From Mediterraneibacter glycyrrhizinilyticus (GTDB lineage: Bacteria; Bacillota; Clostridia; Lachnospirales; Lachnospiraceae): 64,000 bases of DNA. The DNA lies in the NCBI RefSeq assembly GCF_016902345.1, contig NZ_JACJLR010000013.1, forward strand, positions 1-64,000, in the 5' to 3' direction. Both the position numbers and the translations under genes were made by a program. The notes beneath the pieces were generated by a model. It was given only the letters and a program-made list of their open reading frames with translations. It had not been told where the DNA came from and did not search any database. Below, in pieces: positions 51,368 to 60,400 of the stretch (position 1 is the stretch's first letter; every line of letters starts with the position of its first letter).

Positions 51368-52108
51368 ATGAAAAAATTTTGGAACTGGAAAAGCAGGAAG
51401 ATCCGGGATCAGGATTCCAGCGAAGAGAGGGTTGAGAGAGTGCTGTTCCTGAATGGGACGATTGCGGAAGAGAGCTGGTATGACGATGAAGTCACACCGG
51501 CTCTTTTTAAAGAGGAATTAATGGCAGGAAATGGAGATATTACGGTCTGGATCAACAGCCCCGGAGGTGACTGTGTGGCCGCAGCGCAGATCTATAACAT
51601 GCTGATGGATTATCCCGGAAATGTGACCGTTAAAATCGATGGGATCGCGGCCAGCGCCGCTTCGGTGATTGCTATGGCAGGCACAAAAGTACTGATCTCC
51701 CCGGTAGGTATGCTGATGATCCATAACCCGGCAACCCTTGCATGGGGAGATTCCGGGGAGATGCAAAAAGCCATTGAGATGCTGGGAAGTGTGAAGGATT
51801 CCATTATCAACGCTTATGAAATCAAGACAGGCCTGTCCCGTACAAAGTTATCCCACATGATGGATGCGGAGACTTGGATGGATGCCGGGAAAGCGGTGGA
51901 ACTTGGTTTTGCCGATGGGATTCTTGCCAGGGCAGAACTGACGGAGGATGTGGAACCGATGGCAATGTCCATGCTGTATTCCAAAGCTGCCGTAGTCAAT
52001 TCCTTGATGGATAAGATTGCGGCGAAATGCATGACAAAACTGAAAAACGAACCTGCAGGCCGCAGCGTGGACAGTCTCTACGAGCGGCTTAATTTATTGA
52101 AAAATTAG
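51368..52108 (+). CDS. Phage head maturation protease (ClpP-like)
   Basis: A 246-residue ClpP-fold serine protease: VWINSPGGDCVAAAQIYNML forms the oxyanion region, the nucleophile is in KIDGIAASAASVIAMAG, and the catalytic His in MLMIHNPATLAWG. In HK97-type phages it removes the scaffold domain of the capsid protein encoded next. The ATG at 51368 was chosen over 51263 because the first 35 residues of the longer frame do not look like this family and an AAAGGAG site precedes 51368. It is 12 bases from the capsid gene. Confidence 0.92.
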   Translation: MKKFWNWKSRKIRDQDSSEERVERVLFLNGTIAEESWYDDEVTPALFKEELMAGNGDITVWINSPGGDCVAAAQIYNMLMDYPGNVTVKIDGIAASAASVIAMAGTKVLISPVGMLMIHNPATLAWGDSGEMQKAIEMLGSVKDSIINAYEIKTGLSRTKLSHMMDAETWMDAGKAVELGFADGILARAELTEDVEPMAMSMLYSKAAVVNSLMDKIAAKCMTKLKNEPAGRSVDSLYERLNLLKN

Positions 52109-52120
52109 GAGGACATGACG

Positions 52121-53326
52121 ATGACGATTTTAGAATTGAGAGAAAAGAGGGCAAAGGCATGGGAGGCAGCGAAGGCTTTTCTGGATTCCCACAGGAATGA
52201 AAAAGGTGTGCTGTCTGCTGAGGATGACGCTGCCTACACCCGTATGGAACAGGAGATTACAGATCTGGGGAAAGAGATCGCCAGGCTGGAGCGGCAGGAA
52301 GCCTTTGAACGGGAACTGTCCCAGCCCCTGAATAAACCTCTGACGGGACGTCCCGTATCAGGCGGTGTGGAAAAAGAAAAGACCGGCCGCGCTTCGGAGG
52401 AGTATAAGGCCAACTTCTGGAATGCCATGCGTTCAAAAGTGCCGCTTCCCAGTGTGGTCAATGCTTTGGAGGAAGGGACGGATTCCGAGGGCGGTTACCT
52501 GGTACCGGATGAGTATGAGCGTACCCTGGTGGAAGCCCTAGAAGAGGAAAATGTGTTCCGCCAGATGGCTAAAGTGATCCGCACTTCCAGCGGGGATCGG
52601 AAGATCCCGGTGGTGGCAACAAAGGGAACAGCGTCCTGGATCGATGAGGAAGGGGCGTATACGGAGAGCGATGATTCCTTCGGCCAGGTATCCATCGGAG
52701 CTTATAAGGTGGGTACCATGATTAAGGTATCCGAGGAACTTCTCAATGACAGCGTCTTTGACCTGGAATCGTATATCGCAAAGGAATTTGCCCGCCGGAT
52801 CGGGGCAAAAGAGGAAGAAGCGTTTTTTACCGGAGACGGTTCCGGGAAGCCTTTGGGTGTCCTTGCGGCTACCGGTGGCGCCGAGACCGGGGTGACCGCC
52901 GCATCTTCCACGGCGGTGACAGCAGATGAACTGATGGATCTGTTCTATTCCCTGAAATCTCCGTACCGGAAGAAAGCAGTGTGGGTGCTGAACGATTCTA
53001 CGATCAAGGCCGTTCGGAAACTGAAGGATTCTACCGGACAGTATCTGTGGCAGCCTTCCCTTGTGGCTGGTACGCCGGATACCCTCCTTGGCAGGCCGGT
53101 GAAGACCTCCGCCTATATGCCGGTGATTGCGGCTGGAGCAAAGACGATCGCATTCGGAGACTTCAGCTATTACTGGATTGCGGACCGGCAGGGGCGTTCC
53201 TTTAAGCGCTTGAATGAATTGTACGCCGCCAACGGTCAGGTAGGATTCCTTGGATCCCAGAGGGTGGACGGTAAGCTGGTGCTTTCCGAGGCCGTGAAGG
53301 TGCTGGCGCAGAAAGCAGGTTCCTGA
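52121..53326 (+). CDS. HK97-family major capsid protein
   Basis: The 401-residue protein has an N-terminal coiled-coil delta domain (about 1-75), a cleavage region, and the HK97 core starting at EGGYLVPDEYERTLVEALEE, with SWIDEEGAYTESDDSFGQVS and the C-terminal WIADRQGRSFKRLNELYAANGQVGFL region (only partly quoted here). It forms the icosahedral head. The start at 52121 is 8 bases from AGGAGG. A hairpin (53346-53375) lies between it and the next gene. Confidence 0.94.
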   Translation: MTILELREKRAKAWEAAKAFLDSHRNEKGVLSAEDDAAYTRMEQEITDLGKEIARLERQEAFERELSQPLNKPLTGRPVSGGVEKEKTGRASEEYKANFWNAMRSKVPLPSVVNALEEGTDSEGGYLVPDEYERTLVEALEEENVFRQMAKVIRTSSGDRKIPVVATKGTASWIDEEGAYTESDDSFGQVSIGAYKVGTMIKVSEELLNDSVFDLESYIAKEFARRIGAKEEEAFFTGDGSGKPLGVLAATGGAETGVTAASSTAVTADELMDLFYSLKSPYRKKAVWVLNDSTIKAVRKLKDSTGQYLWQPSLVAGTPDTLLGRPVKTSAYMPVIAAGAKTIAFGDFSYYWIADRQGRSFKRLNELYAANGQVGFLGSQRVDGKLVLSEAVKVLAQKAGS

Positions 53327-53398
53327 TGGATTGATGTGAGAAAAAGGCGGTGCCTTTAGTTACAGAGGCACTGCCGATAGTGAAGGAGGGAAGGAAGA

Positions 53399-53674
53399 AT
53401 GCTGGTGACGCTGGATGAAATGAAAAATTACCTCCGGGTGGATGACAATGAAGACGATGGGCTGATCACTACGCTTTTGGCGTCAGCGGAACGGATGTGT
53501 ATGGATATCCTGCGGATAGATGAAGAAAGCGGTCTGCAGGAAGTGGAGAATGGAAAACTGGCGGTGATGTATACGGTGGCTTATCTGTATGAACACAGGG
53601 AGGAAGCTGACCACCATGCCCTGACCCTGACGCTGCGCTCCCTGCTCTTTGGAAGCCGGAAGGAGGCGTTCTGA
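53399..53674 (+). CDS. Phage head-tail connector protein (gp6-like)
   Basis: A 91-residue helical protein beginning MLVTLDEMKNYLRVDDNEDD, the typical start of HK97 gp6/SPP1 gp15-like adaptor proteins: a first helix that contacts DNA-packaging parts, then LITTLLASAERMC and a C-terminal helix. It connects portal to tail. AAGGAGGG precedes the ATG. It overlaps the next gene by one base. Confidence 0.88.
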   Translation: MLVTLDEMKNYLRVDDNEDDGLITTLLASAERMCMDILRIDEESGLQEVENGKLAVMYTVAYLYEHREEADHHALTLTLRSLLFGSRKEAF

Positions 53675-54006
53675 TGGAGATTTCCCTTCTGAATGTAAAA
53701 GTGACCTTCCAGAAAAACTCCGTAGTTGCGGACGATATTGGAAACCGCAGGAATGTCTGGGAGGATTATTATACCTGCCATGCCACGGTCAGTGGTGAGA
53801 GCGGGAATGAAAAGGCTGCCGCCGGATTAACGGTTGTGGATTCTGACATTGCTTTTACCATCCGTTTTTGTAAACGGGCGGCGGAGGTGACAGCGGACGG
53901 TTTCCGTATCCTGTTTGGCGGGGAGAGCTACAATATCGTGGCCGTGGATCGCATGAACTATAGAAAGAAAGCGCTGAAGTTCCGGTGTGAGAAAGCGGGG
54001 CGGTAA
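53674..54006 (+). CDS. Phage head closure / head-tail joining protein
   Basis: A 110-residue beta-rich protein (VTFQKNSVVADDIGNRRNVW, ITFTIRF-like strands, GGESYNIVAVDRMNYRKKAL) with the size and place of SPP1 gp16/HK97 gp7-type head-closure proteins. The start is coupled to the previous stop (TGATG). Confidence 0.82.
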   Translation: MEISLLNVKVTFQKNSVVADDIGNRRNVWEDYYTCHATVSGESGNEKAAAGLTVVDSDIAFTIRFCKRAAEVTADGFRILFGGESYNIVAVDRMNYRKKALKFRCEKAGR

Positions 54007-54008
54007 AC

Positions 54009-54392
54009 ATGGGACAGAATGTACAGATCGGGGAGCTGGCAGACGCCATTATGGAGTCTTTGGAGGAATATGCGGATCTGGCTGCAGATAATGTGAAACA
54101 GGCAGTAAAAGATGCCGGGGAGACAGTAAAGAAAGAGATCCGTGCCAATGCTCCAAAGGATACCGGGGATTATGCGAAAAGCTGGGCGGTGAAGAAATCG
54201 AAAGAGACTTCCAACAGTATAACGATGACGGTTTATTCCCGGAATCGTTACTACCTGGCCCATTTGCTGGAATTTGGCCATGCCAAACGAAATGGCGGGC
54301 GGGTGGCTGGAAGGAGCCATATTGCTCCGGCAGAAGAAAAGGGAATCCAGCAGTTGGAGGAAGAGGTTGAAAGGAGTCTTAGGGATGGATAG
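54009..54392 (+). CDS. HK97 gp10-family tail-completion protein
   Basis: A 127-residue protein with the HK97 gp10 pattern: an N-terminal helix (ADAIMESLEEYADLAADN), EIRANAPKDTGDYAKSW, and LLEFGHAKRNGGRVAGR with a C-terminal helix. It is part of the head-tail interface. It overlaps the next gene by 8 bases. Confidence 0.9.
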   Translation: MGQNVQIGELADAIMESLEEYADLAADNVKQAVKDAGETVKKEIRANAPKDTGDYAKSWAVKKSKETSNSITMTVYSRNRYYLAHLLEFGHAKRNGGRVAGRSHIAPAEEKGIQQLEEEVERSLRDG

Positions 54393-54726
54393 GTTGCTAT
54401 CAATTTTAAACAATATAGAAGTTCCTTATGCTTATGACCATTTTGCAGAAGGGGAAGCACCGGCTCCGCCGTTCCTCTGCTACCTGCTGCCGGGGAGTGA
54501 TAACTTTTCCGCAGATGGGAAGGTCTATTACCGGATCAGCGAGGTGCGGGTGGAATTATATACGGACTTTAAAGACCTGGCAGCAGAACAGAAGGTGGAA
54601 GATGCGCTGGATACGGCGGGGATTTTTTACAACAAGTCAGAAACATGGATCGACAGCGAAAAGCTGTATGAGGTTCTGTATTCTTTTGAGATGGAGGGAG
54701 TAGGCAATGTCTACAAAGAAGAATAA
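54385..54726 (+). CDS. Phage tail terminator-like protein
   Basis: A 113-residue protein (MDRLLSILNNIEVPYAYDHF ... RVELYTDFKDLAAEQKVEDA) in the position and size of tail-terminator proteins of siphophages. The ATG at 54385 overlaps the previous stop. The longer open frame from 54274 is a shadow of the preceding gene. Confidence 0.8.
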   Translation: MDRLLSILNNIEVPYAYDHFAEGEAPAPPFLCYLLPGSDNFSADGKVYYRISEVRVELYTDFKDLAAEQKVEDALDTAGIFYNKSETWIDSEKLYEVLYSFEMEGVGNVYKEE

Positions 54727-55345
54727 AGTAAAATTTAATATCTGCAATGTGCATTACGCGTTGATTACAGTGGATGATGAAGGGGACGTGACCTTCGGGA
54801 CGCCGGTGGCTATGCCGGGTGCGGTATCCCTGTCTTTGGAACCGAACGGCGAGCCGTCCAATTTTTATGCGGATGGATACGCTTATTATACGATTTCCAA
54901 CAACATGGGGTATGAAGGGGATCTGGAACTGGCCATGGTGCCGGAGAGTTTCCGGACGGATGTGCTGAAGGAATCCCTGGATGACAACAGTGTGCTGGTG
55001 GAGAGCGCCAACGTGGAGACGGCGAACTTTGCCCTGCTTTTTGAATTTGACGGGGATGTGAAGAAGATCCGCCATGTGCTGTATAACTGCTCGGCGGCCA
55101 GGCCCAACATTGAGTCCGCGACCAATGATGAGGAGATCGAGGTACAGACGGAAACGTTGGCCATCACGGCGGCTCCCCTGGCAAATGGATATGTGAAGGC
55201 CCGTACCGGGGACAGCACCACGGATACGGTTTATACGGGGTGGTATATAGCAGTGTATCTGCCGGAGGTGACGCCGGATACCTCCGGGACGCAGCAGTCC
55301 GGCCAGCAGGGGATAGACGATGAGACAGGAGGGGAGACCTTATGA
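54707..55345 (+). CDS. Phage major tail protein (phi13-like)
   Basis: The 212-residue protein contains the tail-tube pattern VKFNICNVHYALITVDDEG, AMPGAVSLSLEPNGEPSNFY, GYEGDLELAMVPESFRTDVL and a C-terminal region with a Gly/Gln-rich end. It forms the tail tube. It overlaps its neighbours by 20 bases (upstream) and 4 bases (downstream). Confidence 0.9.
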   Translation: MSTKKNKVKFNICNVHYALITVDDEGDVTFGTPVAMPGAVSLSLEPNGEPSNFYADGYAYYTISNNMGYEGDLELAMVPESFRTDVLKESLDDNSVLVESANVETANFALLFEFDGDVKKIRHVLYNCSAARPNIESATNDEEIEVQTETLAITAAPLANGYVKARTGDSTTDTVYTGWYIAVYLPEVTPDTSGTQQSGQQGIDDETGGETL

Positions 55346-55719
55346 GCATGAAACGGAATATCACGATTGACGGGCAGGAGGTCCCATTTAAGGCTTCCGC
55401 CGCTATTCCCCAGATCTACCGGATGCGCTTCCACCGGGATATTTATAAAGACCTGCGGGATCTGGAAAAGGGGATCGACAAGAACGATCCGGAGAATTCT
55501 AACCTGGATCTGTTCTCTTTGGAAATGTTTGAGAACATTGCCTATGTGATGGCGAAGCATGCGGATCCTTCCATCCCGGAAACGCCGGAGGAATGGCTGG
55601 ATGGGTTCAACACTTTTTCCATCTATCAGGTGCTGCCTCAGATCATTGAACTGTGGGGGCTGAACACCCAGACGGATGTGCAGGCTAAAAAAAACTTCGT
55701 CCGACTGACCGGGAAATGA
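55342..55719 (+). CDS. Phage tail assembly chaperone, short form (gpG-like)
   Basis: The 125-residue protein (ITIDGQEVPFKASAAIPQIY ... LPQIIELWGLNTQTDVQAKK) corresponds to the first tail assembly chaperone of siphophages. Near its end the message contains eight As and a C (55687-55695) read as AAA AAA AAC, holding the canonical slippery heptamer A AAA AAC (55689-55695). A -1 slip there would extend the protein through the 55716-55880 frame, which is open across the junction. Confidence 0.88.
   Translation: MSMKRNITIDGQEVPFKASAAIPQIYRMRFHRDIYKDLRDLEKGIDKNDPENSNLDLFSLEMFENIAYVMAKHADPSIPETPEEWLDGFNTFSIYQVLPQIIELWGLNTQTDVQAKKNFVRLTGK
55689..55695 (+). promoter_or_regulatory. -1 ribosomal frameshift site A AAA AAC
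   Basis: The heptamer is in the correct zero frame of the tail chaperone gene, and the -1 frame after it has no stop before 55880. It predicts a gpG-GT-type fusion. Confidence 0.8.
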
Positions 55720-55880
55720 CAACGCCCCTGTTCCTACTGCGGTGCGTGCAGCTGGGGCTGTCCATCCGGGATTTAGATCTGCTGACTATCGGGATGGTGA
55801 ATGATATGTATGTGGAGAGCCGGAACGATGAGCATAAATATGCGGTGGTGGCAACGCAGGAGGATTTTGATAAGTTTTAG
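55716..55880 (+). CDS. Tail assembly chaperone, frameshift extension (gpT-like)
   Basis: A 54-codon frame (MTTPLFLLRCVQLGLSIRDL ... VVATQEDFDKF) in the -1 frame relative to the chaperone gene, matching the short second chaperone segment (LDLLTIGMVNDMYVE is typical). An ATG at 55716 exists, but no ribosome binding site precedes it, so it is more likely read by frameshifting into a fused chaperone of about 180 residues. Confidence 0.8.
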   Translation: MTTPLFLLRCVQLGLSIRDLDLLTIGMVNDMYVESRNDEHKYAVVATQEDFDKF

Positions 55881-55909
55881 GAATAATTTTTTGATAAATG
55901 CATAAAATA

Positions 55910-55966
55910 TTCCCAACTTTATTCCCAATGTGTTATAGTATTAATGTTGGGAATAAAAGTTGGGAA
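55910..55966. promoter_or_regulatory. Palindromic operator/promoter of the AlbA_2 gene
   Basis: TTCCCAACTTTATTCCCAA (55910-55928) and TTGGGAATAAAAGTTGGGAA (55947-55966) are inverted copies apart from one extra base, around an 18-base AT-rich centre that contains TATAGT. The same GTTGGGAATAAA word recurs three times in the gene at 57133-57168. Confidence 0.75.
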
Positions 55967-55977
55967 AAGGATGAAGA

Positions 55978-57363
55978 ATGATGAATATCGAAAAATTAGT
56001 CTTGGATTTATGTGCATATGGTGACGAACAGGAATGGTTTGAATTTAAAGAAAACTGGTTTCAGCCGGAGGTGCTGGGCGAATATGTTTCAGCACTTTCA
56101 AATGCGGCCGCATTTCATTATAAAGCTCAAGCTTATTTTGTGTGGGGCGTAAATGATGAAACCCATGAGGTTGTAGGTACAACATTCAATCAATATGGGG
56201 ACTACAATAAAGAACCCTATCAGAACTTTTTGGCGAGAAATTTATCTCCGAGTATCAATTTTTCGTTCGAGGAAGCAGTTATAGATGATAAAAGAGTTGT
56301 TGTTCTGGTCATTCCTGCAGCAGAAGAGATCCCGACAGCTTTTAAGGAAAAGCGATACATCCGCATTGGTTCGTCCAAAGCCAATTTGAAGGATTATCCG
56401 AAAAGAGAGATCCAGCTGTTTAAAATTCTGGATGGAAGAGTGGAAACCATTGAAACTCTGGCGGCAAAATATCAGGAACTGACGTTTTCTAAACTGTTTG
56501 GGTATTATGGCTCAAAGGGGATTGTTTTAAATGAAAAAACTTTCGAGAAAAATCTCGGCTTGCGAAATAAAAACGGAGAATATAATCTGTTGGCACAGCT
56601 GCTTTCGGATAATTCGCATTTTCCACTAAGAGTTTCGATTTTTGAGGGAAAAACGAAAGGATCTAATTTATTCTCTGTAAGAGAATTTGGAAATAACTGT
56701 CTGCTCTATACGTTGGATGAAGTTTTAAGGTATGCAGATGTATTGAATCTGATCCAGACAGATGAAAGTGAGCGGGTAGTGGAACGTCCGGAAACACCGT
56801 TGTTTGATAACAAAGCCTTTAGAGAAGCAATTATAAATGCAGTTTTGCATAATCTGTGGGTAAGCGGAAATGAGCCAATGATTTCTGTGTTTTCAGACAG
56901 GATAGAAATTTTATCCAGAGGGACACTGCCGCCGGCACAGACAATGGAGGGATTTTTTCTGGGAGAATCGGTTCCGGTAAATGAAAAGCTATCAGAAATC
57001 TTTTTGCAGCTGCATATCAGTGAAAAATCAGGCCGCGGCGTGCCTAAGATCATTGAAACTTACGGAAAGGAAGCATTTACTTTCAGAGAAAATTCGATTG
57101 TTGTCACGATCCCGTTACATCGTATAAAAAAGGTTGGGAATAAAGTTGGGAATAAGGTGGGGAATAAAAAAGGATTAAATGCAAGAAGGCAAAGAATCAT
57201 CACGGAAATGAGAGATAATCCGAATATTACTACCAGTGAACTGCATCAAATATTGGGAATCAGTGAAACGGCAGTGGAAAACAATCTTACATTCCTGAAA
57301 GAGAATGGATATGTGGAAAGGGTTGGATCTAAAAAGACTGGTTATTGGAAAGTACTTGAGTGA
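55978..57363 (+). CDS. AlbA_2/Schlafen-type putative transcriptional regulator (prophage cargo)
   Basis: The 461-residue protein has an N-terminal AlbA_2/divergent AAA_4 domain (EQEWFEFKENWFQPEVLGEY, AYFVWGVNDETHEVVG, YIRIGSSKANLKDYPKREIQ), a GHKL-like C-terminal ATPase-like region (NAVLHNLWVSGNEPMISVFS, SEKSGRGVPKIIETYG), a linker repeating VGNK three times, and a winged helix at the end (ITTSELHQILGISETAVENN). It interrupts the tail operon between the chaperone and the tape-measure gene, is AT-richer than its neighbours, and has its own promoter and terminator, so it is a cargo (moron) gene. Regulation of its own gene through the TTGGGAATAAA motif is likely. Confidence 0.85.
   Translation: MMNIEKLVLDLCAYGDEQEWFEFKENWFQPEVLGEYVSALSNAAAFHYKAQAYFVWGVNDETHEVVGTTFNQYGDYNKEPYQNFLARNLSPSINFSFEEAVIDDKRVVVLVIPAAEEIPTAFKEKRYIRIGSSKANLKDYPKREIQLFKILDGRVETIETLAAKYQELTFSKLFGYYGSKGIVLNEKTFEKNLGLRNKNGEYNLLAQLLSDNSHFPLRVSIFEGKTKGSNLFSVREFGNNCLLYTLDEVLRYADVLNLIQTDESERVVERPETPLFDNKAFREAIINAVLHNLWVSGNEPMISVFSDRIEILSRGTLPPAQTMEGFFLGESVPVNEKLSEIFLQLHISEKSGRGVPKIIETYGKEAFTFRENSIVVTIPLHRIKKVGNKVGNKVGNKKGLNARRQRIITEMRDNPNITTSELHQILGISETAVENNLTFLKENGYVERVGSKKTGYWKVLE
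57133..57168 (+). repeat. Three tandem 12-bp units inside the AlbA_2 gene
   Basis: GTTGGGAATAAA, GTTGGGAATAAG and GTGGGGAATAAA encode VGNK three times and copy the word in the gene's upstream operator (55947-55958). Confidence 0.85.
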
Positions 57364-57392
57364 ATGATATAAGAATTAATAAATGAAACAAG

Positions 57393-57422
57393 GCATCTAT
57401 CAGAAATGGTAGGTGCTTTTTC
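57393..57422 (+). terminator. GAAA-tetraloop terminator after the AlbA_2 gene
   Basis: GCATCTATCA (57393-57402) pairs with TGGTAGGTGC (57407-57416) around GAAA, followed by TTTTT. It is nearly identical to the terminator at 61740. Confidence 0.85.
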
Positions 57423-57451
57423 TCTGTCCATTTTCAGGAGGTGGATGACAC

Positions 57452-60400
57452 ATGGCAAGCCGGATCAAGGGTATTACAGTGGAGATCGGCGGCGATACCA
57501 GCGGACTGGAAAAGTCGCTGAGTGCAGTGAACAATTCCATAAAGAAGACCCAGAGCCAGCTTCGGGATGTGAATAATCTTCTGAAACTGGATCCGTCCAA
57601 TACTATCCTTTTGGCGCAGAAGCAGGAACTTCTGCAGTCGGCCATCGGGGATACGGAAAAGAAGCTGGAAGCCCTAGAACAGGCCCAGGAAGATGTGACG
57701 AAAGCCTTTGAACGTGGTGATCTGGGGAAAGACCAGTACATGGCTTTCCAGCGGGAGGTGGAGGAAACTAGAGGTGCGCTGAACCGATATAAGGCGGATC
57801 TGTCTGGTTTGCAGTCGGAGCAGGAGCGGCTGGCTTCTAATACGGAGCGGTTGAATAAGCTGTTTGCGGCTACGGGTTCCAGTGTGGAAGATTATGCCGA
57901 TGTGCTGGGAAGCCGCTTGGTGACGGCGATCCGGAATGGGACGGCTTCGTCTGATCAGCTGAAAACCGCTGTTGAGAAGATCGGGAAAGCGGTTACCAGT
58001 GGGAAGGCAGACATTAAGCAGCTGACAGACGCCCTGGATACGGTAGATGACGGACAGGCGGTACGAAATCTGATCAATGATCTGAATGATGTGTGTGACG
58101 CTGCTCAGGACGCTGCGGATGACATCGGGGAGATTGCCCAGGCCACCAAGGGTGCGGCCCTGATGGAAGCCGCTGACCAGTTATCTGTGGTGGGGGATAA
58201 GATCCAGGATGTGGGAGATAAGGCGGTGTCCGTTTATGCGGAGACTGAGATGGCCGTTTCTAAGGTAAACGCCTACTTCGGAGAGACCGGGGAGGTAGCC
58301 GAAGCCAGTGCGGAGATCGTAAAAAATGTGTACGGATCCGGCGTGGGCCAGAGCATGGATGCGGTGGCGGAAGCGGTCATCATGGTCAAGAAGAACCTGG
58401 GGGATCTGGGAGATACGGACCTGACCAACCTGACGAAACAAGCGCTGACTTTAGAAGAACTGTACGGGATTGACATGAATGAGACCCTCCGGGGTGTCAA
58501 TTCCCTGATGAAGCAGTATGGCCTGACCGCCCAGGAGGCCATGGATTATATTGTCCGGGGTACCCAGAACGGCCTGGATAAGACCAATGAACTGGGGGAT
58601 AACTTGTCTGAATATGCCGGGAAATTTGAGCAGGCAGGGTATTCGGCTTCCGAGTATTTCCAGCTTCTGCAGAATGGCCTGCAGGGCGGTGCTTACAACC
58701 TGGACAAGGTTAATGACGCGATCAATGAGGTGACCACCCGTCTGGCGGATGGAACCATCGGGGATTCCATTGACCTGTATTCCCAGAAGACCCAATCTTT
58801 ATTCCTTGCATGGCAGAACGGGGAGGCCACCCAGAAGCAGGTAATCGATTCCATTGTGGCAGATATCGGAAACTGCACCAGCCAGCAGGAAGCCCTGAAC
58901 ATGGCGGCCAAGGCATTTGGTACTATGGCCGAGGATGGAAACCTGAAGTTTATCACTTCTCTGACTTCTGTAGGAGAGACTTATGACAGTGTTGCCGGGT
59001 CAGCGGAAAATCTGTTCAGTCAGACCCAGACGCCCATGCAGGAGATGGAAGCCAATACAAGGAAGCTGCAGCAGGCGCTGGTTCCTCTGGGTGAAAAGAT
59101 CGTGGAGCTGGCCAATGTGGTGCTGCCGCCATTGGTGGCCATTATTACGGCAGTAAGCGAGGTATTCGGCATGCTGCCGGAGCCTGTGCAGAATTTTGTG
59201 GTGATCCTTGGGGCTTTGCTGGTGGCGTTTACCGCATTGACGCCGGTGATTGCGGCTCTTGCGGTTTCCTTCGGGGCACTGAACATTTCCCTGCTCCCGG
59301 TGATCGGGATTATTGCCGGAGTGGCGGCGGCCATTGCCGGGATTATCGCCGTTGTAAAGAACTGGGGCGCGATTACGGAATGGTTCGGTCAGTTGTGGCA
59401 GGCGGTATCGGAAAAGCTGATGGAATTGTGGAATGGGCTGGTGGTCTTTTTTACGGAGACGATCCCGGCGGCGTTCCAGAAATTCATCGGCTTTTTCTCG
59501 TCTATCCCGGACTGGTGGAGCGGCTTGTGGTCACAGGTATCCTCCTTTTTTTCAGATACCTGGAATACGATTTTGCAAAACCCGGTTGTCCAGTTGATAG
59601 TGGATACGGTTACCTCTTTGTGGGAAAACGCGAAAAATACCCTGCAAGGGATCTGGTCAGGGATCTGCGACATTGCCGCCGGTGCCTGGGAGCTGCTGAA
59701 AAATGTAATTCTTGCTCCGGTACTTCTGCTGATCGACCTGGTGACGGGGAATTTCTCCCAGCTTGCCTCCGATGCGGCCAATATCTGGAATAATATCAGA
59801 AATGCGGCTTCCCAGATCTGGTCGGGAATCCGTCAGGTGGTGACTTCTGCGGCTTCGGGACTGAAGCAGGGCGTGGAGACGGTGCTTTCGGCTCTGTCCC
59901 AGTTCGCTTCTCAGATCTGGTCGGCGATGAAGCAGACGGCATCCTCTGTCTGGAACGGCATCAAGTCTGCGGTGGTGAATATCGCCTCCGCACTGCGTGA
60001 AGCGGTGGTGACCGCCTTCCAGCGGATGGTCTCCGGGATCGGCTCCGCCCTTTCCGGGCTGTATTCAGTTGTAAGCAATGGATTTTCTTCCGCCATCCGG
60101 TTTATCACCGGTCTGCCGGGACAGGCGTTTCAGTGGGGCAAAGATTTTATCCAGGGGCTGATCAACGGGATTTCCAGCATGATCCAGAGTGTAATCAACA
60201 CGGTTTCCGGACTGGCTGACCGGATCCGCTCTTTCCTGCACTTCTCGGCTCCGGATGAGGGGCCTCTGTCAGACTATGAAACCTGGATGCCGGACTTTAT
60301 GAAGGGGCTGGCCAGGGGTATTGAGAAGAACCGGAACCTGATGGAGAAAGCTGTCCGGGATGTGGCTTCGGATATGGTGCTCTCGCCGAAAGTGAGCGGG

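Noticed and set aside
57133-57168. CRISPR or microsatellite array
   Set aside because: The units are in frame and encode a protein linker, with no spacers.
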